The translations under genes and the position numbers were made by a program. Under the pieces are notes generated by a model. That model was not told the DNA's origin, did no database searches, and saw only the letters and a program-made list of their open reading frames with translations. Source: Tianweitania aestuarii (GTDB lineage: Bacteria; Pseudomonadota; Alphaproteobacteria; Rhizobiales; Rhizobiaceae). From it: 64,000 nt of DNA. Positions 18,779-28,245 of this stretch are shown in pieces. The stretch covers positions 372,001-436,000 of the forward strand of contig NZ_JAFMNX010000002.1 in assembly GCF_018457165.1 (NCBI RefSeq). Direction: 5' to 3'. Position 1 is the stretch's first letter. Every line of letters starts with the position of its first letter.

Positions 18779-19741
18779 CTATCCGGCGAAGCGCGGTCCC
18801 AGATGCGGCGCTTCACCCCGCGCTTGCGCAAGCTCGATCTGTTTTTGACGCTCGGCATAGCGTGCGCGATCGGCCGGATCCTGCGTCTCCGCACATTGCG
18901 GACAGCAGACGCCTTCCCGGTAAAGCGGATGCGCGCGATCGGCTTCCGTGACCGGATGGCGGCAGGCATGACACAGCAATGCACCACCCGGCTTCAGCCC
19001 GTGTCCAACCGCCACGCGCTCGTCGAAAACGAAGCATTCGCCCTGCCAAAGGCTGTTTTCGGCCGGAACATCCTCGAGATACTGCAGGATGCCGCCCTTG
19101 AGATGATACACGTCCTCGAAGCCCGCACTGCGCACATAGGCCGTCGCTTTTTCGCAGCGAATGCCGCCCGTGCAGAACATCGCGATCTTGCGTCCTTCGA
19201 GTTCGGCGCGATGCGCTTCCACCCAGGCCGGGAACTCTCCGAACGTGGTCGTCACCGGATCAACGGCGTTCGTGAACGTGCCCAAACGCACTTCATAATC
19301 GTTGCGCGTGTCGATCACGATCGTGTCAGGATCGGCAATCAGCGCATTCCAGTCGCCCGGCGCGACATAGGTCCCCGCCGACAAGGTCGGATCGATGTCC
19401 AGCACACCCATCGTCACGATCTCGCGCTTGATCTTCACCTTGAGACGGCGAAACGGCATGGCAGGCGCGCCGCTGAACTTAAGTTCCAGATCGTTCAAAC
19501 CGGTGCGCGCGCAGATTGCGGCCAGTGCGGCTTCGAGCCGGTCCGGCAAACCGGCGATCGTGCCGTTAATGCCCTCATGCGCCAGAAGCAGCGTGCCGGC
19601 GATGCCGTGCTCGCGGCAGATCGCAACGAGATCGGCGCGCATCGGCTCGAGGTCGGCCAGCGGCGCAAAGCGATACAAGGCCGCGACGCGCACCGGCAGA
19701 TCGGCGATCTCGGGGGAAACGGGAGGGGTGGATAGAGTCAT
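18779..19741 (-). CDS. trhO: tRNA uridine-34 hydroxylase TrhO (rhodanese fold)
   Basis: The 320-residue protein matches YceA/TrhO, which uses oxygen to make 5-hydroxyuridine at tRNA position 34, the precursor of cmo5U/mo5U. An N-terminal acylphosphatase-like part (GTLLLAHEGINGTIAG, about residues 49-64) precedes a rhodanese domain with catalytic Cys190 in the loop CTGGIRCEKA. A Cys-rich tail (CHACRHP and CCPQC, about 270-300) looks metal-binding. It is cytoplasmic and appears to be a single gene, divergent from the muramidase gene. Confidence 0.93.
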   Translation of the reverse strand: MTLSTPPVSPEIADLPVRVAALYRFAPLADLEPMRADLVAICREHGIAGTLLLAHEGINGTIAGLPDRLEAALAAICARTGLNDLELKFSGAPAMPFRRLKVKIKREIVTMGVLDIDPTLSAGTYVAPGDWNALIADPDTIVIDTRNDYEVRLGTFTNAVDPVTTTFGEFPAWVEAHRAELEGRKIAMFCTGGIRCEKATAYVRSAGFEDVYHLKGGILQYLEDVPAENSLWQGECFVFDERVAVGHGLKPGGALLCHACRHPVTEADRAHPLYREGVCCPQCAETQDPADRARYAERQKQIELAQARGEAPHLGPRFAG

Positions 19742-19883
19742 GGCCGCCCGTTAGCGCTTCATCGCCGTTCTGGCAAGAAAACTCAGCCCGACGTGACCGC
19801 GCGCCGCCCAATCCGAGCCTGATCTTATCCACCTGCGGCACACCGCAGGCACGATGCGCCCTCCATCCAACGAGGAAGCAGCC

Positions 19884-20591
19884 ATGTTCGAACCTCATGT
19901 CGAAGCCGCCATCATCAAGCTCGCCGAAGCCAACGGCCTCGATCCCGCAGCCCTTCTCGCCATCGCGGAAGTGGAAAGCGGCGGGAAGGCGTCGGCCCGC
20001 ATCAACGATCGCGACGAGCCCCTCATCCGCTTCGAAGGCCATTATTTCGACCGCCGTTTGTCCGGTCTGAAGCGCAAGCAGGCCCGCGCCGCCGGCTTGT
20101 CCGATCCCCGCGCCGGCGCGATCCGCAATTCGTCGAGCCAAGCCGAACGCTGGAAGATGCTGCGCATGGCCGCTGCCATCGATCATCAGGCAGCACATGA
20201 ATCGGTATCCTGGGGCATCGGCCAGGTCATGGGCGGGCATTGGCGCTGGCTGGGCTACCCATCCGTCGAAGCGCTTGTCGCGGATTGCCGCGAAAGCGTT
20301 GCGGGACAGCTCCGCCTCACCCTGCGCTATTGCGACAAGGCCGGCCTGATGCCAGCCATCCGCGCCCGCAACTGGGCAGCCTTCGCCAAAGCCTATAACG
20401 GCCCCGCCTACGCCACCAGCCGCTACGACCAAAAACTCGCCGCAGCCTTTATCCGCCATCAGAAGCGCTTGAAGCAGCAGACCAACGCGCCCTCGCCTGC
20501 GATGGCAATCCCAAGCCAGCCGCAGCCCCGCTCCTTGCTCCAACGCCTCTCGGACTGGTTGCGCCGCCAACCCAACCTATCTCAACGGTGA
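19884..20591 (+). CDS. N-acetylmuramidase family protein (PF11860)
   Basis: The ATG at 19884 is chosen for its GAGGAAG ribosome site, giving 235 residues. The domain shows AIAEVESGGKA with the probable catalytic Glu31, EPLIRFEGHYFDRRL, SVSWGIGQVMG and WAAFAKAYNGPAY, the pattern of the DUF3380 muramidases found in phage endolysins. There is no signal peptide or binding domain. It may be a domesticated endolysin or may leave the cytoplasm by a non-Sec route, though no phage gene flanks it. The tail (about 195-235) is basic and Pro-rich. Confidence 0.85.
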   Translation: MFEPHVEAAIIKLAEANGLDPAALLAIAEVESGGKASARINDRDEPLIRFEGHYFDRRLSGLKRKQARAAGLSDPRAGAIRNSSSQAERWKMLRMAAAIDHQAAHESVSWGIGQVMGGHWRWLGYPSVEALVADCRESVAGQLRLTLRYCDKAGLMPAIRARNWAAFAKAYNGPAYATSRYDQKLAAAFIRHQKRLKQQTNAPSPAMAIPSQPQPRSLLQRLSDWLRRQPNLSQR

Positions 20592-20646
20592 ACGTTGCCG
20601 GGCTGTTTGAACCGGTTTAGAAGCTGACATCACCTGGAGCTTTCGC

Positions 20647-21285
20647 ATGAACTCGTTTCCCCGCCTGCGCGCCGTCCTCCAAAACCAGCCGGTTATGCCG
20701 GTTCTGCGGATTGAGCGCGCCGAAGACGCAGCCCCCCTCGCACGCGCCCTTGCCAAGGGCGGTCTGCCTGCGGTGGAAATCACCCTGCGCACCCCGCAGG
20801 CGCTTGAAGCGATCCGCCGCGTGGTGGCCGAAGTGCCGGAAGCGGTGGTCGGCGCCGGCACGATCCTCAACCCCAAGCATTTCGCGCAAGCCGTTGAAGC
20901 CGGCGCGACCTTCATCGTCAGCCCCGGCCAGACCCCGGCTTTGTTTGATGCCGCAGCCGACAGCGACGTTCCGCTTCTGCCCGGCGCAACCTCGGCCAGC
21001 GAAATCATGATGGCCGCCGAACGTGGCTATGAGATCCTGAAGTTCTTCCCGGCCGAACAGGCTGGCGGCGCGGCCTTCCTGAAGTCGCTCGCCTCCCCGT
21101 TCCAGGGCATCCAGTTCTGCCCGACCGGCGGCATCACGCCGTCCAATGCCGGCACCTATCTCGGCCTGCCGAACGTGATCTGCGTCGGCGGTTCGTGGAT
21201 CGCCCCCGATGCCCTGATCGCCTCCGGCGCATGGGACCAGATCACCGCATTGGCAGCCGAAGCCGCAAAGCTGAAGACGGCCTGA
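20647..21285 (+). CDS. eda: 2-dehydro-3-deoxyphosphogluconate (KDPG) aldolase
   Basis: Eda cleaves KDPG to pyruvate and glyceraldehyde 3-phosphate, the last step of the Entner-Doudoroff route. The 212-residue protein has the catalytic Glu44 in AVEITLRTP, the Schiff-base Lys132 in EILKFFPAE and the phosphate-binding CPTGGITPSNAG. The ATG at 20647 follows TGGAGC. The edd and zwf genes are not next to it. It is followed by an exceptionally strong terminator. Confidence 0.96.
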   Translation: MNSFPRLRAVLQNQPVMPVLRIERAEDAAPLARALAKGGLPAVEITLRTPQALEAIRRVVAEVPEAVVGAGTILNPKHFAQAVEAGATFIVSPGQTPALFDAAADSDVPLLPGATSASEIMMAAERGYEILKFFPAEQAGGAAFLKSLASPFQGIQFCPTGGITPSNAGTYLGLPNVICVGGSWIAPDALIASGAWDQITALAAEAAKLKTA

Positions 21286-21316
21286 GGCTCATTCAGCCGA
21301 TCATCGACCCGACATG

Positions 21317-21352
21317 AAAAAGGGCGGGACGCTTCGGCGTCCCGCCCTTTTC
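21317..21352. terminator. Terminator between eda and the DUF882 gene
   Basis: A stem AAGGGCGGGACGC / GCGTCCCGCCCTT capped by a TTCG tetraloop has an A run before it and TTTTC after it. It should work for both convergent genes. Confidence 0.93.
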
Positions 21353-21374
21353 GTTTACCCATGAAATCTGTGTC

Positions 21375-23363
21375 TCAGTTCTGGTTGAACTGCGCGACCG
21401 GCAGGAACTCCACGGCCTTGCCGCTGAAGCGGTTTGCCTTCTGTGACAGGTCGGTCTGCTGGAAGCCGGACGTATAGACTTCGCGCGGCGCGGTGCGAAC
21501 GATGTTGTAAGCGAAGGACGGTGCCTTCGTGCCGCTCGTGTTCTGCGCGACCTTTTCGCCCGAAAGCGCCCAGCGTGCCACGGCCGGTTCGGTTGGAACC
21601 GACACCGACTTCGGCTCGGCCTTGCCCTGACCGGCGCGCGGCTTGGAGCCCTTGCTTGTGGTCTTCACGCGGGAGTCGATGGCCCGCGCGATCGGCTGGT
21701 TGGACTGGCGGTCGAGCATTGCGAGACGCTGCGACGGCGCACCTTCGTTGCCGCTCAGAATGACTTCGTTGCGCGCCACGACCGGTGCCTTGCGCTCTTC
21801 CGGCTCGTCACCGGATGTCTGCGTGTCGAGCGCCGTCATCGCAAAGCCAGGCTCGCGAGCACCCGGACGGGCGGTCGGAATGGCGGCATAGGCGGTGGCC
21901 AGTTCGGCGACCTGTTCCTGCGGCAGGCTGGCGACGTCGGTTGTCGCTTCGCTTGCCTCGAGCGCGCCCTTTTCGGCACCACCGGCTGCGAGTTCCTGCA
22001 GGCTGATCCTGCCCGACTGAACGGCGGCAGCGGTCACGGAAGGCGGCGCGTCGTCCACAACGGCTGCGGCAACGGTCGGGCCGTCGGCCGGCAGATCACG
22101 CTCGGCATGAGCGATCATCAGCGCGGTGGAATCCGGCAGCGCCACACCTTCCGGCTCGTAGGCATAGTCGGGGCGTTGGGTCGGCAACGGAACGTTGAAG
22201 GCGATATCCGCTTCCTGCTTGAACGGGGCGTCGAGAACCGGTGCGCCGGTGGTGGCGGCACCCGCGGCAATCGCCTCTTCCACGGCCTTCTTCGGATCAA
22301 GCGTCGGAGCAGCGGGCGCGAGCGCAGCCATCATGGCTTCGGACGCATCCGTTGTCGGCTGGCGCGGCGCAGACCCGGGAACCGGAACGCTACGTGCAGG
22401 CAAAGCGGCAATGATGGTTTCGGGCGTATCCGGCGTTTCCTCGACAGCAGGCTCAGGCGCGGCAGGTGCAGCGGCGGCTGGCGCGGCGGCAGCAGCTGGC
22501 GCGCTGCGGCGGCTGGCTTGAGCCGGCGCATGCGGCGAAGCCCGTGCCACCATCTCCGGGCTCGAATCTTCCTCGTCATCCGCACCGCCACCAAAGAAGG
22601 CGGACAGGAAGCCGCCCGACTTGCGACGGGACTCGGAAGCGAGCTGAACGGTGCCGCCATTCCGCTGGCGGGCCTCATAGGCAGCCAGGGCCTGCTTGTA
22701 GCCGGGCAACGGCTTGCCATCGGACGGCACATGGATCGTGTCGCCCTTGGGGAACACGGCCAGAAGCTGGGAGCGCGACATGCGCGGCCAATGGCGCACA
22801 TTGCCGACATCGAAATGGACGAAAGGCGAACCGGATTTCGGATAATAACCGACGCCGCCAGCGCCCTTCTTCAGACCGAGCTCGCGCAGCTTGGCGAGCT
22901 TCACGTCCGGCAGATAGAAGTCCATGGCGTGGCCGAGCATATGCTGGCTCTTCTTCGCCACGCCGCTCGACCGGCTGCGTCCGCGCAGCATGGAGTTGGT
23001 CGCCGGCGAACGATAAGCCGACACGACATGAATGTAATCGCGCGAACCGGAAGCCTGATAAACCTCCCAGATCACATCAAGCAGCCGCGGGTCCATCTTG
23101 GTGGACTCGTTGCGGCGCCAATCGCGCAGGAAACGGTTGATCTGCGTCAAGCCGGACGAGATGTATCGCCCGTTGCGCTTATACGTGATCTCGGCCTTTT
23201 CCTTGGTATGGATGAAGTAGAGCTTCAACGTCCGGGTTTCCGCCGAAGCGGCAACCGTTCCGGAGCACATGCAGGCTGCAAGAAGAAACGACGCAAAAAC
23301 CCACTTGGGCAGGCCAAAGAAAATCGAGCGGTTCGCGATCGAATTGTCGTCGGTCTTGGTCAA
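21375..23363 (-). CDS. DUF882 / M15-type peptidoglycan peptidase with long disordered tail
   Basis: The catalytic domain (about residues 40-230) resembles YcbK/DUF882: VVSAYRSPATNSML, the zinc-binding QHMLGHAMDFYLP and PFVHFDVGNVRHWPR, the H-x6-D plus H-x-D arrangement of M15 peptidases. It follows a signal-like helix, FASFLLAACMCSGTVAASA. The remaining 430 residues are low-complexity, Ala/Pro/Thr-rich and probably disordered. I propose the TTG at 23363, preceded by AGGCGG; the ATG at 23429 or 23411 would place 22 or 16 extra residues before the signal helix. It is likely a periplasmic cross-link peptidase. A near-consensus CtrA box lies upstream. Confidence 0.82.
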   Translation of the reverse strand: MTKTDDNSIANRSIFFGLPKWVFASFLLAACMCSGTVAASAETRTLKLYFIHTKEKAEITYKRNGRYISSGLTQINRFLRDWRRNESTKMDPRLLDVIWEVYQASGSRDYIHVVSAYRSPATNSMLRGRSRSSGVAKKSQHMLGHAMDFYLPDVKLAKLRELGLKKGAGGVGYYPKSGSPFVHFDVGNVRHWPRMSRSQLLAVFPKGDTIHVPSDGKPLPGYKQALAAYEARQRNGGTVQLASESRRKSGGFLSAFFGGGADDEEDSSPEMVARASPHAPAQASRRSAPAAAAAPAAAAPAAPEPAVEETPDTPETIIAALPARSVPVPGSAPRQPTTDASEAMMAALAPAAPTLDPKKAVEEAIAAGAATTGAPVLDAPFKQEADIAFNVPLPTQRPDYAYEPEGVALPDSTALMIAHAERDLPADGPTVAAAVVDDAPPSVTAAAVQSGRISLQELAAGGAEKGALEASEATTDVASLPQEQVAELATAYAAIPTARPGAREPGFAMTALDTQTSGDEPEERKAPVVARNEVILSGNEGAPSQRLAMLDRQSNQPIARAIDSRVKTTSKGSKPRAGQGKAEPKSVSVPTEPAVARWALSGEKVAQNTSGTKAPSFAYNIVRTAPREVYTSGFQQTDLSQKANRFSGKAVEFLPVAQFNQN

Positions 23364-23446
23364 AATACCGCCTTGTCGGCTAGATGTCCCCAGCAACCGT
23401 GAGGGCGACATTCGTGAATCGATAACCACGATTGTCGATCCTAATG

Positions 23447-23462
23447 GTTAATCGTAGCTTAT
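23447..23462 (-). promoter_or_regulatory. Near-consensus CtrA box upstream of the DUF882 gene
   Basis: Read on the minus strand this is ATAA-N7-TTAAC, differing at one base from the CtrA consensus TTAA-N7-TTAAC. It lies about 84 bp before the proposed start of the wall peptidase, a class of gene often under cell-cycle control in alphaproteobacteria. Confidence 0.4.
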
Positions 23463-23569
23463 TGAAGCCCAAATGCGGTCAGAGGAAGGCGATCACCTCC
23501 GGGTGATCGGTTTAGCGCCGCGATGGTAAAGCGTTTATTAGCAGGGGGTTGCCTCTAGGAGGCGCGGCA

Positions 23570-25069
23570 TCACGACGCCAGGCGTTCGACGCCATCGGCA
23601 TCGCCTTCAAGGCCGTATTCCTTGAGCTTGCGGTAGAGCGTCGAGCGTCCGATTCCAAGACGCCGCGCGACCTCGCTCATCTGGCCGTTGTAGTGCTCGA
23701 GCGCCAGCCGGATCATGTCTCTTTCGATATCGGCCAAAGACCGGATCTCGCCGCGCTCGTCATAGGTGCGCATTAAGCCATGAAGCGGCTCAGCCGGCAC
23801 TCCCATGTCGTCGTTCGGCACCGGCGACGTTGAATCATCCGGTCGCGCACGAACGTGATTGGCAGCGTCGAGATCCACGTCGCCGAGCTGGGCGCGGATC
23901 TGCGGAAAATCCGCCGCCTGCAACAAGCGTCCTTCGGATAGAACAAGAGCGCGAAACACGGCGTTTTCCAGCTGGCGGATATTGCCCGGCCAGTCATAAG
24001 CTTCGAGCATCGCCAGCGCGTCGGGCATGATGCCGGTCACCCGGCCCTTCGTTTCGCCCGCACTCAGCCGCTCGATAAAATGGCGCACCAGCGGCGCAAC
24101 ATCTTCCGGCCGCTGCCGCAAGGGCGGCACCATGATCGGAAAAACGTTCAGGCGATAAAACAGGTCTTCGCGAAACAGCCCGTCCTTCACGCGCTGGATC
24201 AGGTCGCGATGGGTAGCCGAGATCAGACGGATATCGACCTTGATCGTCTGCTTGGACCCGACCGGATCGACCTCACCGGTTTGAACAGCGCGCAACAGCT
24301 TGACCTGGATATCGATCGGCAGGTCGCCGATCTCATCGAGAAACAGCGTGCCGCCATTGGCTTCCACGAACTTGCCGGCATGCTTTTCGGTGGCGCCCGT
24401 GAACGAACCTTTTTCGTGGCCGAACAGGATGCTTTCCACGAGATTGTCGGGGATCGCGCCGCAGTTCACCGTCACGAAGGGCTTCGATCGCCGGTCGCTC
24501 GTGCCTTGGATCGCGCGCGCCACCATCTCCTTGCCGACGCCGGATTCGCCCTCGATCAGGATCGGGATGTTGGACACCGCCGCCTTCTGGCCGAGCCGCA
24601 ACACGCGGTCCATGCTCGAACTGCGGGTCACGAGATCGCGGAAGGTCAGCGCACTTGTCGTGCCTTTGCGCCGCTTTTTCTGCTCGTTCCCCCGACTTCC
24701 GACCTTCAAGGCATTGGTGACGGCATTGTGCAGCCGTTCCGGCGAAGCGGGCTTCACCACGAAATCAAACGCGCCGGCGCGCATCGCGGCCACGACATTG
24801 TCGACCCCGCCCTGCGCCGTTTGCACGATCACGGGTGCATCGACGCCGCGCGCGGCGAGTTCGCCAAGTACGGCCAGACCGTCCATGTCGGGCATCACCA
24901 TGTCGAGCACGATGATCGCGACGTCGCTGCCCTGCTGGCCGTCGAGCAGGCTCAGCCCCGCCCGCCCGCCTTCGGCCGAAAGCGTGTCGAAGCCGAATTT
25001 CCGCAGCGCGGCATCCACCAAACGGCGTTGAACCGGATCGTCGTCAATGATGAGGACGGGGCCTGCCAT
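23570..25069 (-). CDS. Sigma54-dependent response regulator (NtrC family)
   Basis: Three domains are visible: a receiver (residues 1-120) with the phosphoacceptor Asp in [12 protein letters not shown] (Asp56); an AAA+ sigma54-activation domain with Walker A GESGVGKE, the sigma54 loop GSFTGA (Ser in place of the usual second Ala), Walker [14 protein letters not shown] and an Arg-finger region; and a Fis-type [26 protein letters not shown], at the C-terminus. About 499 residues from the ATG at 25069; a GTG at 25084 is an alternative. No histidine kinase is adjacent, so it is an orphan regulator. It should activate RpoN promoters on phosphorylation; targets cannot be inferred. Confidence 0.9.
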   Translation of the reverse strand: MAGPVLIIDDDPVQRRLVDAALRKFGFDTLSAEGGRAGLSLLDGQQGSDVAIIVLDMVMPDMDGLAVLGELAARGVDAPVIVQTAQGGVDNVVAAMRAGAFDFVVKPASPERLHNAVTNALKVGSRGNEQKKRRKGTTSALTFRDLVTRSSSMDRVLRLGQKAAVSNIPILIEGESGVGKEMVARAIQGTSDRRSKPFVTVNCGAIPDNLVESILFGHEKGSFTGATEKHAGKFVEANGGTLFLDEIGDLPIDIQVKLLRAVQTGEVDPVGSKQTIKVDIRLISATHRDLIQRVKDGLFREDLFYRLNVFPIMVPPLRQRPEDVAPLVRHFIERLSAGETKGRVTGIMPDALAMLEAYDWPGNIRQLENAVFRALVLSEGRLLQAADFPQIRAQLGDVDLDAANHVRARPDDSTSPVPNDDMGVPAEPLHGLMRTYDERGEIRSLADIERDMIRLALEHYNGQMSEVARRLGIGRSTLYRKLKEYGLEGDADGVERLAS

Positions 25070-25215
25070 TGGGGAAGCCGTCACCTTTCAGGTCTGGGTG
25101 CCGAGATTGGCTTATGGATCATATTGCCATCGCACCCTAAATAGCGGCTCAAGAAATCCGGTGAACAAAGCCTTTCGCTTGGACATCGGCGTCAGCAGGC
25201 AAAGCGAGACCCATC

Positions 25216-27051
25216 ATGGCCGATCGTCAGACACCCCTCCATTCCACCTCGGCCGCCCTGTCCGCCACGCCCATTCTCAGCGATCTGCCGGAATGGAACC
25301 TGGCCGACCTCTACCCGTCCATGGACGCCGCCGCCCTCAAGGCTGACCTCGCGCGGGCCGCAGAAGACGCCAAGAGCTTCGAGACCGCATGGAAAGGCAA
25401 GCTCGCAACGGAAGCGGCAAACAAGACCGGCGGTGGTCTCGGCCGTGCCATGAAAGAGTATGAGGCGCTTGAGGAACTGATCGGCAAGATCGTGTCCTAT
25501 GCCGGCCTCGTTTATGCCGGCGACACGTCAGACCCCAAGCGCGCCAAGCTCTATGGCGACATTCAGGAAAAGATGACCGATGCCTCCTCGCATCTCCTTT
25601 TCTTCACGCTCGAACTGAACCAGGTCGACGACGATCTGATTTCGGACGCCCTCGATGCCGATCCGGCCTTTGGTCATTACCGCCCCTGGGTGATCGACCT
25701 GCGCAAGGACAAGCCCTTCCAGCTCGAAGACCGCGTCGAGCAGCTGTTCCATGAAAAGTCGGTCACGGGCCGCGGCGCCTGGAACCGCTTGTTCGATGAA
25801 ACCATGACGGCGCTGCGCTTCACCGTGGATGGCACCGAACTCACGCTGGAGCCCACCCTCAACCTTCTGCAGGACGCCGATCCGGCGCTGCGCCAGAAAG
25901 CGTCGGAGGCGCTCGCCGAGACCTTCAAGGCCAATCTGCGCACATTCAGCCTGATCACCAACACGCTGTCCAAGGATCGCGAGATTTCCGATCGCTGGCG
26001 CGGCTTCGAGGATATCGCGGACGCCCGCCACCTCGCCAACCGCGTCGAGCGTCCGGTGGTGGATGCGCTGACCGAAGCTGTGCAGGCCGCTTATCCCCGC
26101 CTGTCGCACCGCTATTATGCCTTGAAAGCCAAGTGGCTCGGCATGGAGCAGATGAACAACTGGGACCGCAACGCCCCCCTGCCCGAAGCACCCACCGCAT
26201 CGATCAGCTGGGAAGACGCAAAGCAGACCGTTTTGTCTGCCTATAACCGCTTCGACCCGAAGATGGCCGACATCGCGCGCGACTTCTTCGACAAGCGCTG
26301 GATCGACGCCGCCGTGCGTCCAGGCAAGGCGCCCGGCGCCTTTGCCCATCCCACCGTGCCGTCAGCCCACCCTTATGTGCTCCTGAACTACCAGGGCAAG
26401 CCGCGCGATGTGATGACGCTGGCGCATGAACTCGGCCACGGCGTGCATCAGGTTCTGGCCGGCGGCCAGGGCGCACTGATGGCCTCCACGCCGCTCACGC
26501 TCGCCGAAACGGCATCCGTGTTCGGCGAGATGCTGACCTTCCGCTCGCTGCTCGACCAGACCACCGACAAACGCCAGCGCAAGGCCATGCTGGCGCAAAA
26601 GGTCGAGGACATGATCAACACGGTTGTGCGCCAGATCGCTTTCTATTCCTTTGAGCGAAAGGTTCACACCGAGCGAAAGAACGGCGAGCTGACCGCCGAC
26701 CAGATCGGCCAGTTCTGGCTGGAAGCGCAGGCCGAGAGCCTCGGACCCGCGATCCGGCTGCGCGAGGGTTACGAGACCTTCTGGGCCTATGTCCCCCACT
26801 TCATCCACTCGCCCTTCTATGTCTATGCCTATGCCTTCGGCGATTGCCTGGTGAACTCGCTTTATGCCGTTTACCAGAACGCCGAGAGCGGCTTCCAGGA
26901 GAAGTATTTCGACATGCTGCGCGCCGGCGGCACCAAGCATCACTCCGAGCTTCTGGCCCCGTTCGGCCTCGATGCTTCCGATCCGGCGTTCTGGAACAAG
27001 GGCCTGTCGGTGATAGAAGGGTTGATCAACGAGCTGGAAGCGATGGAATAA
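25216..27051 (+). CDS. pepF: M3 family oligoendopeptidase F
   Basis: This 611-residue cytosolic zinc peptidase degrades short oligopeptides. The M3 zinc motif HELGHGVHQ is at residues 404-412, with the third ligand Glu expected in LAETASVFGEM about 27 residues later. The N-terminal helical region carries the F-type block YEALEELIGKIVSYAGLVYAGDTSD. No signal peptide is present. It appears monocistronic, closed by a hairpin before pabB. Confidence 0.93.
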   Translation: MADRQTPLHSTSAALSATPILSDLPEWNLADLYPSMDAAALKADLARAAEDAKSFETAWKGKLATEAANKTGGGLGRAMKEYEALEELIGKIVSYAGLVYAGDTSDPKRAKLYGDIQEKMTDASSHLLFFTLELNQVDDDLISDALDADPAFGHYRPWVIDLRKDKPFQLEDRVEQLFHEKSVTGRGAWNRLFDETMTALRFTVDGTELTLEPTLNLLQDADPALRQKASEALAETFKANLRTFSLITNTLSKDREISDRWRGFEDIADARHLANRVERPVVDALTEAVQAAYPRLSHRYYALKAKWLGMEQMNNWDRNAPLPEAPTASISWEDAKQTVLSAYNRFDPKMADIARDFFDKRWIDAAVRPGKAPGAFAHPTVPSAHPYVLLNYQGKPRDVMTLAHELGHGVHQVLAGGQGALMASTPLTLAETASVFGEMLTFRSLLDQTTDKRQRKAMLAQKVEDMINTVVRQIAFYSFERKVHTERKNGELTADQIGQFWLEAQAESLGPAIRLREGYETFWAYVPHFIHSPFYVYAYAFGDCLVNSLYAVYQNAESGFQEKYFDMLRAGGTKHHSELLAPFGLDASDPAFWNKGLSVIEGLINELEAME

Positions 27052-27058
27052 AGACGAC

Positions 27059-27084
27059 AAGCGCCGGAATGGGTCCGGCGCTTT
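27059..27084 (+). terminator. Hairpin between pepF and pabB
   Basis: A stem AAGCGCCGG / CCGGCGCTT is followed by only TTTC. It sits directly after the pepF stop and 19 bp before the pabB start, so readthrough is plausible. Confidence 0.6.
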
Positions 27085-27102
27085 CGACCGGATCCGCCCC
27101 GC

Positions 27103-28245
27103 GTGCCGCCATTCGCCTTCTTTCGCGACGATCGCGCCGACCGCTCGGTTCTGTTTGAACAGCCGAGCGCGATCATCCGCGCCGATACGCCAGCCGAGTT
27201 CGACCGGGCGCTGGACCAGATGCAGGAAGCCCGGCGCAATCGCAAATGGCTGGCCGGCTTCTTTTCCTACGAGGCCGGATACCTCCTCGAACCGAAGCTG
27301 CGCCCCCTTTTGCCTGAAAACCGCCGCGTCCCGCTCTGCCTGTTCGGCGTGTTCGATCACCCATCCGACCGCGATCTGCGGCTCGACACGGCACAGCCCA
27401 CCAACGGCCCGATCTTCGATGCCCGCGCATCCTGGAAAGCCGGCGATTACCGCAAGCACTTCGAGCGCGTGCACCAGCATCTGCGCGAAGGCGATTGTTA
27501 TCAGGTCAACCTCACCTTCCACATCCAGGCGCAATGGACCGGCGATTCCACCGCCGCCTTCGCAGCCCTGATCGCGCGTCAGCCCGTCAAATACGGCGCC
27601 CTCATCGATCTCGGCGGCGCGGTGATCCTGTCGCGCTCGCCTGAACTATTCTTCGAGATCGACCGCGATGGCTGGATCGAAACGCGGCCCATGAAGGGCA
27701 CTGTGCCGCGCGGGCAAACACCGGAACACGACGAGCAACAGCGGCAATTCCTTGCCGGCGATCCGAAGAACCAGGCGGAAAACCGCATGATCGTCGATCT
27801 TCTGCGCAACGACATTTCGTTGATCAGCGAGGTCGGCACCCTCCATGTTCCGGACCTCTTCACCGTCGAAACCTATCCCACCCTGCACACGATGGTCAGC
27901 CGCGTGCGGGCAAAACTCCTGCCCGCGCGCTCCGTGCGCGACATCTTTGCAGCACTTTTTCCCTGCGGTTCGATCACAGGGGCGCCCAAAATTCGTGCCA
28001 TGGAGGTCATCCACGCGCTGGAAGCCGGTCCGCGTGATGTCTACTGCGGCGCGATCGGCTGGATGGCTCCCGATGACACGATGCGGTTCAACGTTGCGAT
28101 CCGCACGATCACGCTGCATCCGACCGGCGAGGCCGTTTACAATGTCGGCGGCGGGATCGTGTTCGATTCCAGCGCCCAAGCGGAGTATGACGAATGTCTG
28201 TTGAAGGCGCGCTTCGCCACCGGCTCAATCCCACGGACTACCTGA
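27103..28245 (+). CDS. pabB: Aminodeoxychorismate synthase component I
   Basis: PabB converts chorismate plus ammonia to 4-amino-4-deoxychorismate for folate. The GTG at 27103 gives 380 residues, consisting essentially of the chorismate-binding domain. Diagnostic blocks are REGDCYQVNLT, SRSPELFFEI, RPMKGTVPRG (the Lys-Gly-Thr of PabB), NRMIVDLLRNDI, PCGSITGAPKIRAMEVI and NVAIRTI. The end overlaps pabC by 52 bp. No glutaminase gene (pabA) is nearby, so that subunit must come from elsewhere, perhaps shared with TrpG. Confidence 0.93.
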   Translation: MPPFAFFRDDRADRSVLFEQPSAIIRADTPAEFDRALDQMQEARRNRKWLAGFFSYEAGYLLEPKLRPLLPENRRVPLCLFGVFDHPSDRDLRLDTAQPTNGPIFDARASWKAGDYRKHFERVHQHLREGDCYQVNLTFHIQAQWTGDSTAAFAALIARQPVKYGALIDLGGAVILSRSPELFFEIDRDGWIETRPMKGTVPRGQTPEHDEQQRQFLAGDPKNQAENRMIVDLLRNDISLISEVGTLHVPDLFTVETYPTLHTMVSRVRAKLLPARSVRDIFAALFPCGSITGAPKIRAMEVIHALEAGPRDVYCGAIGWMAPDDTMRFNVAIRTITLHPTGEAVYNVGGGIVFDSSAQAEYDECLLKARFATGSIPRTT

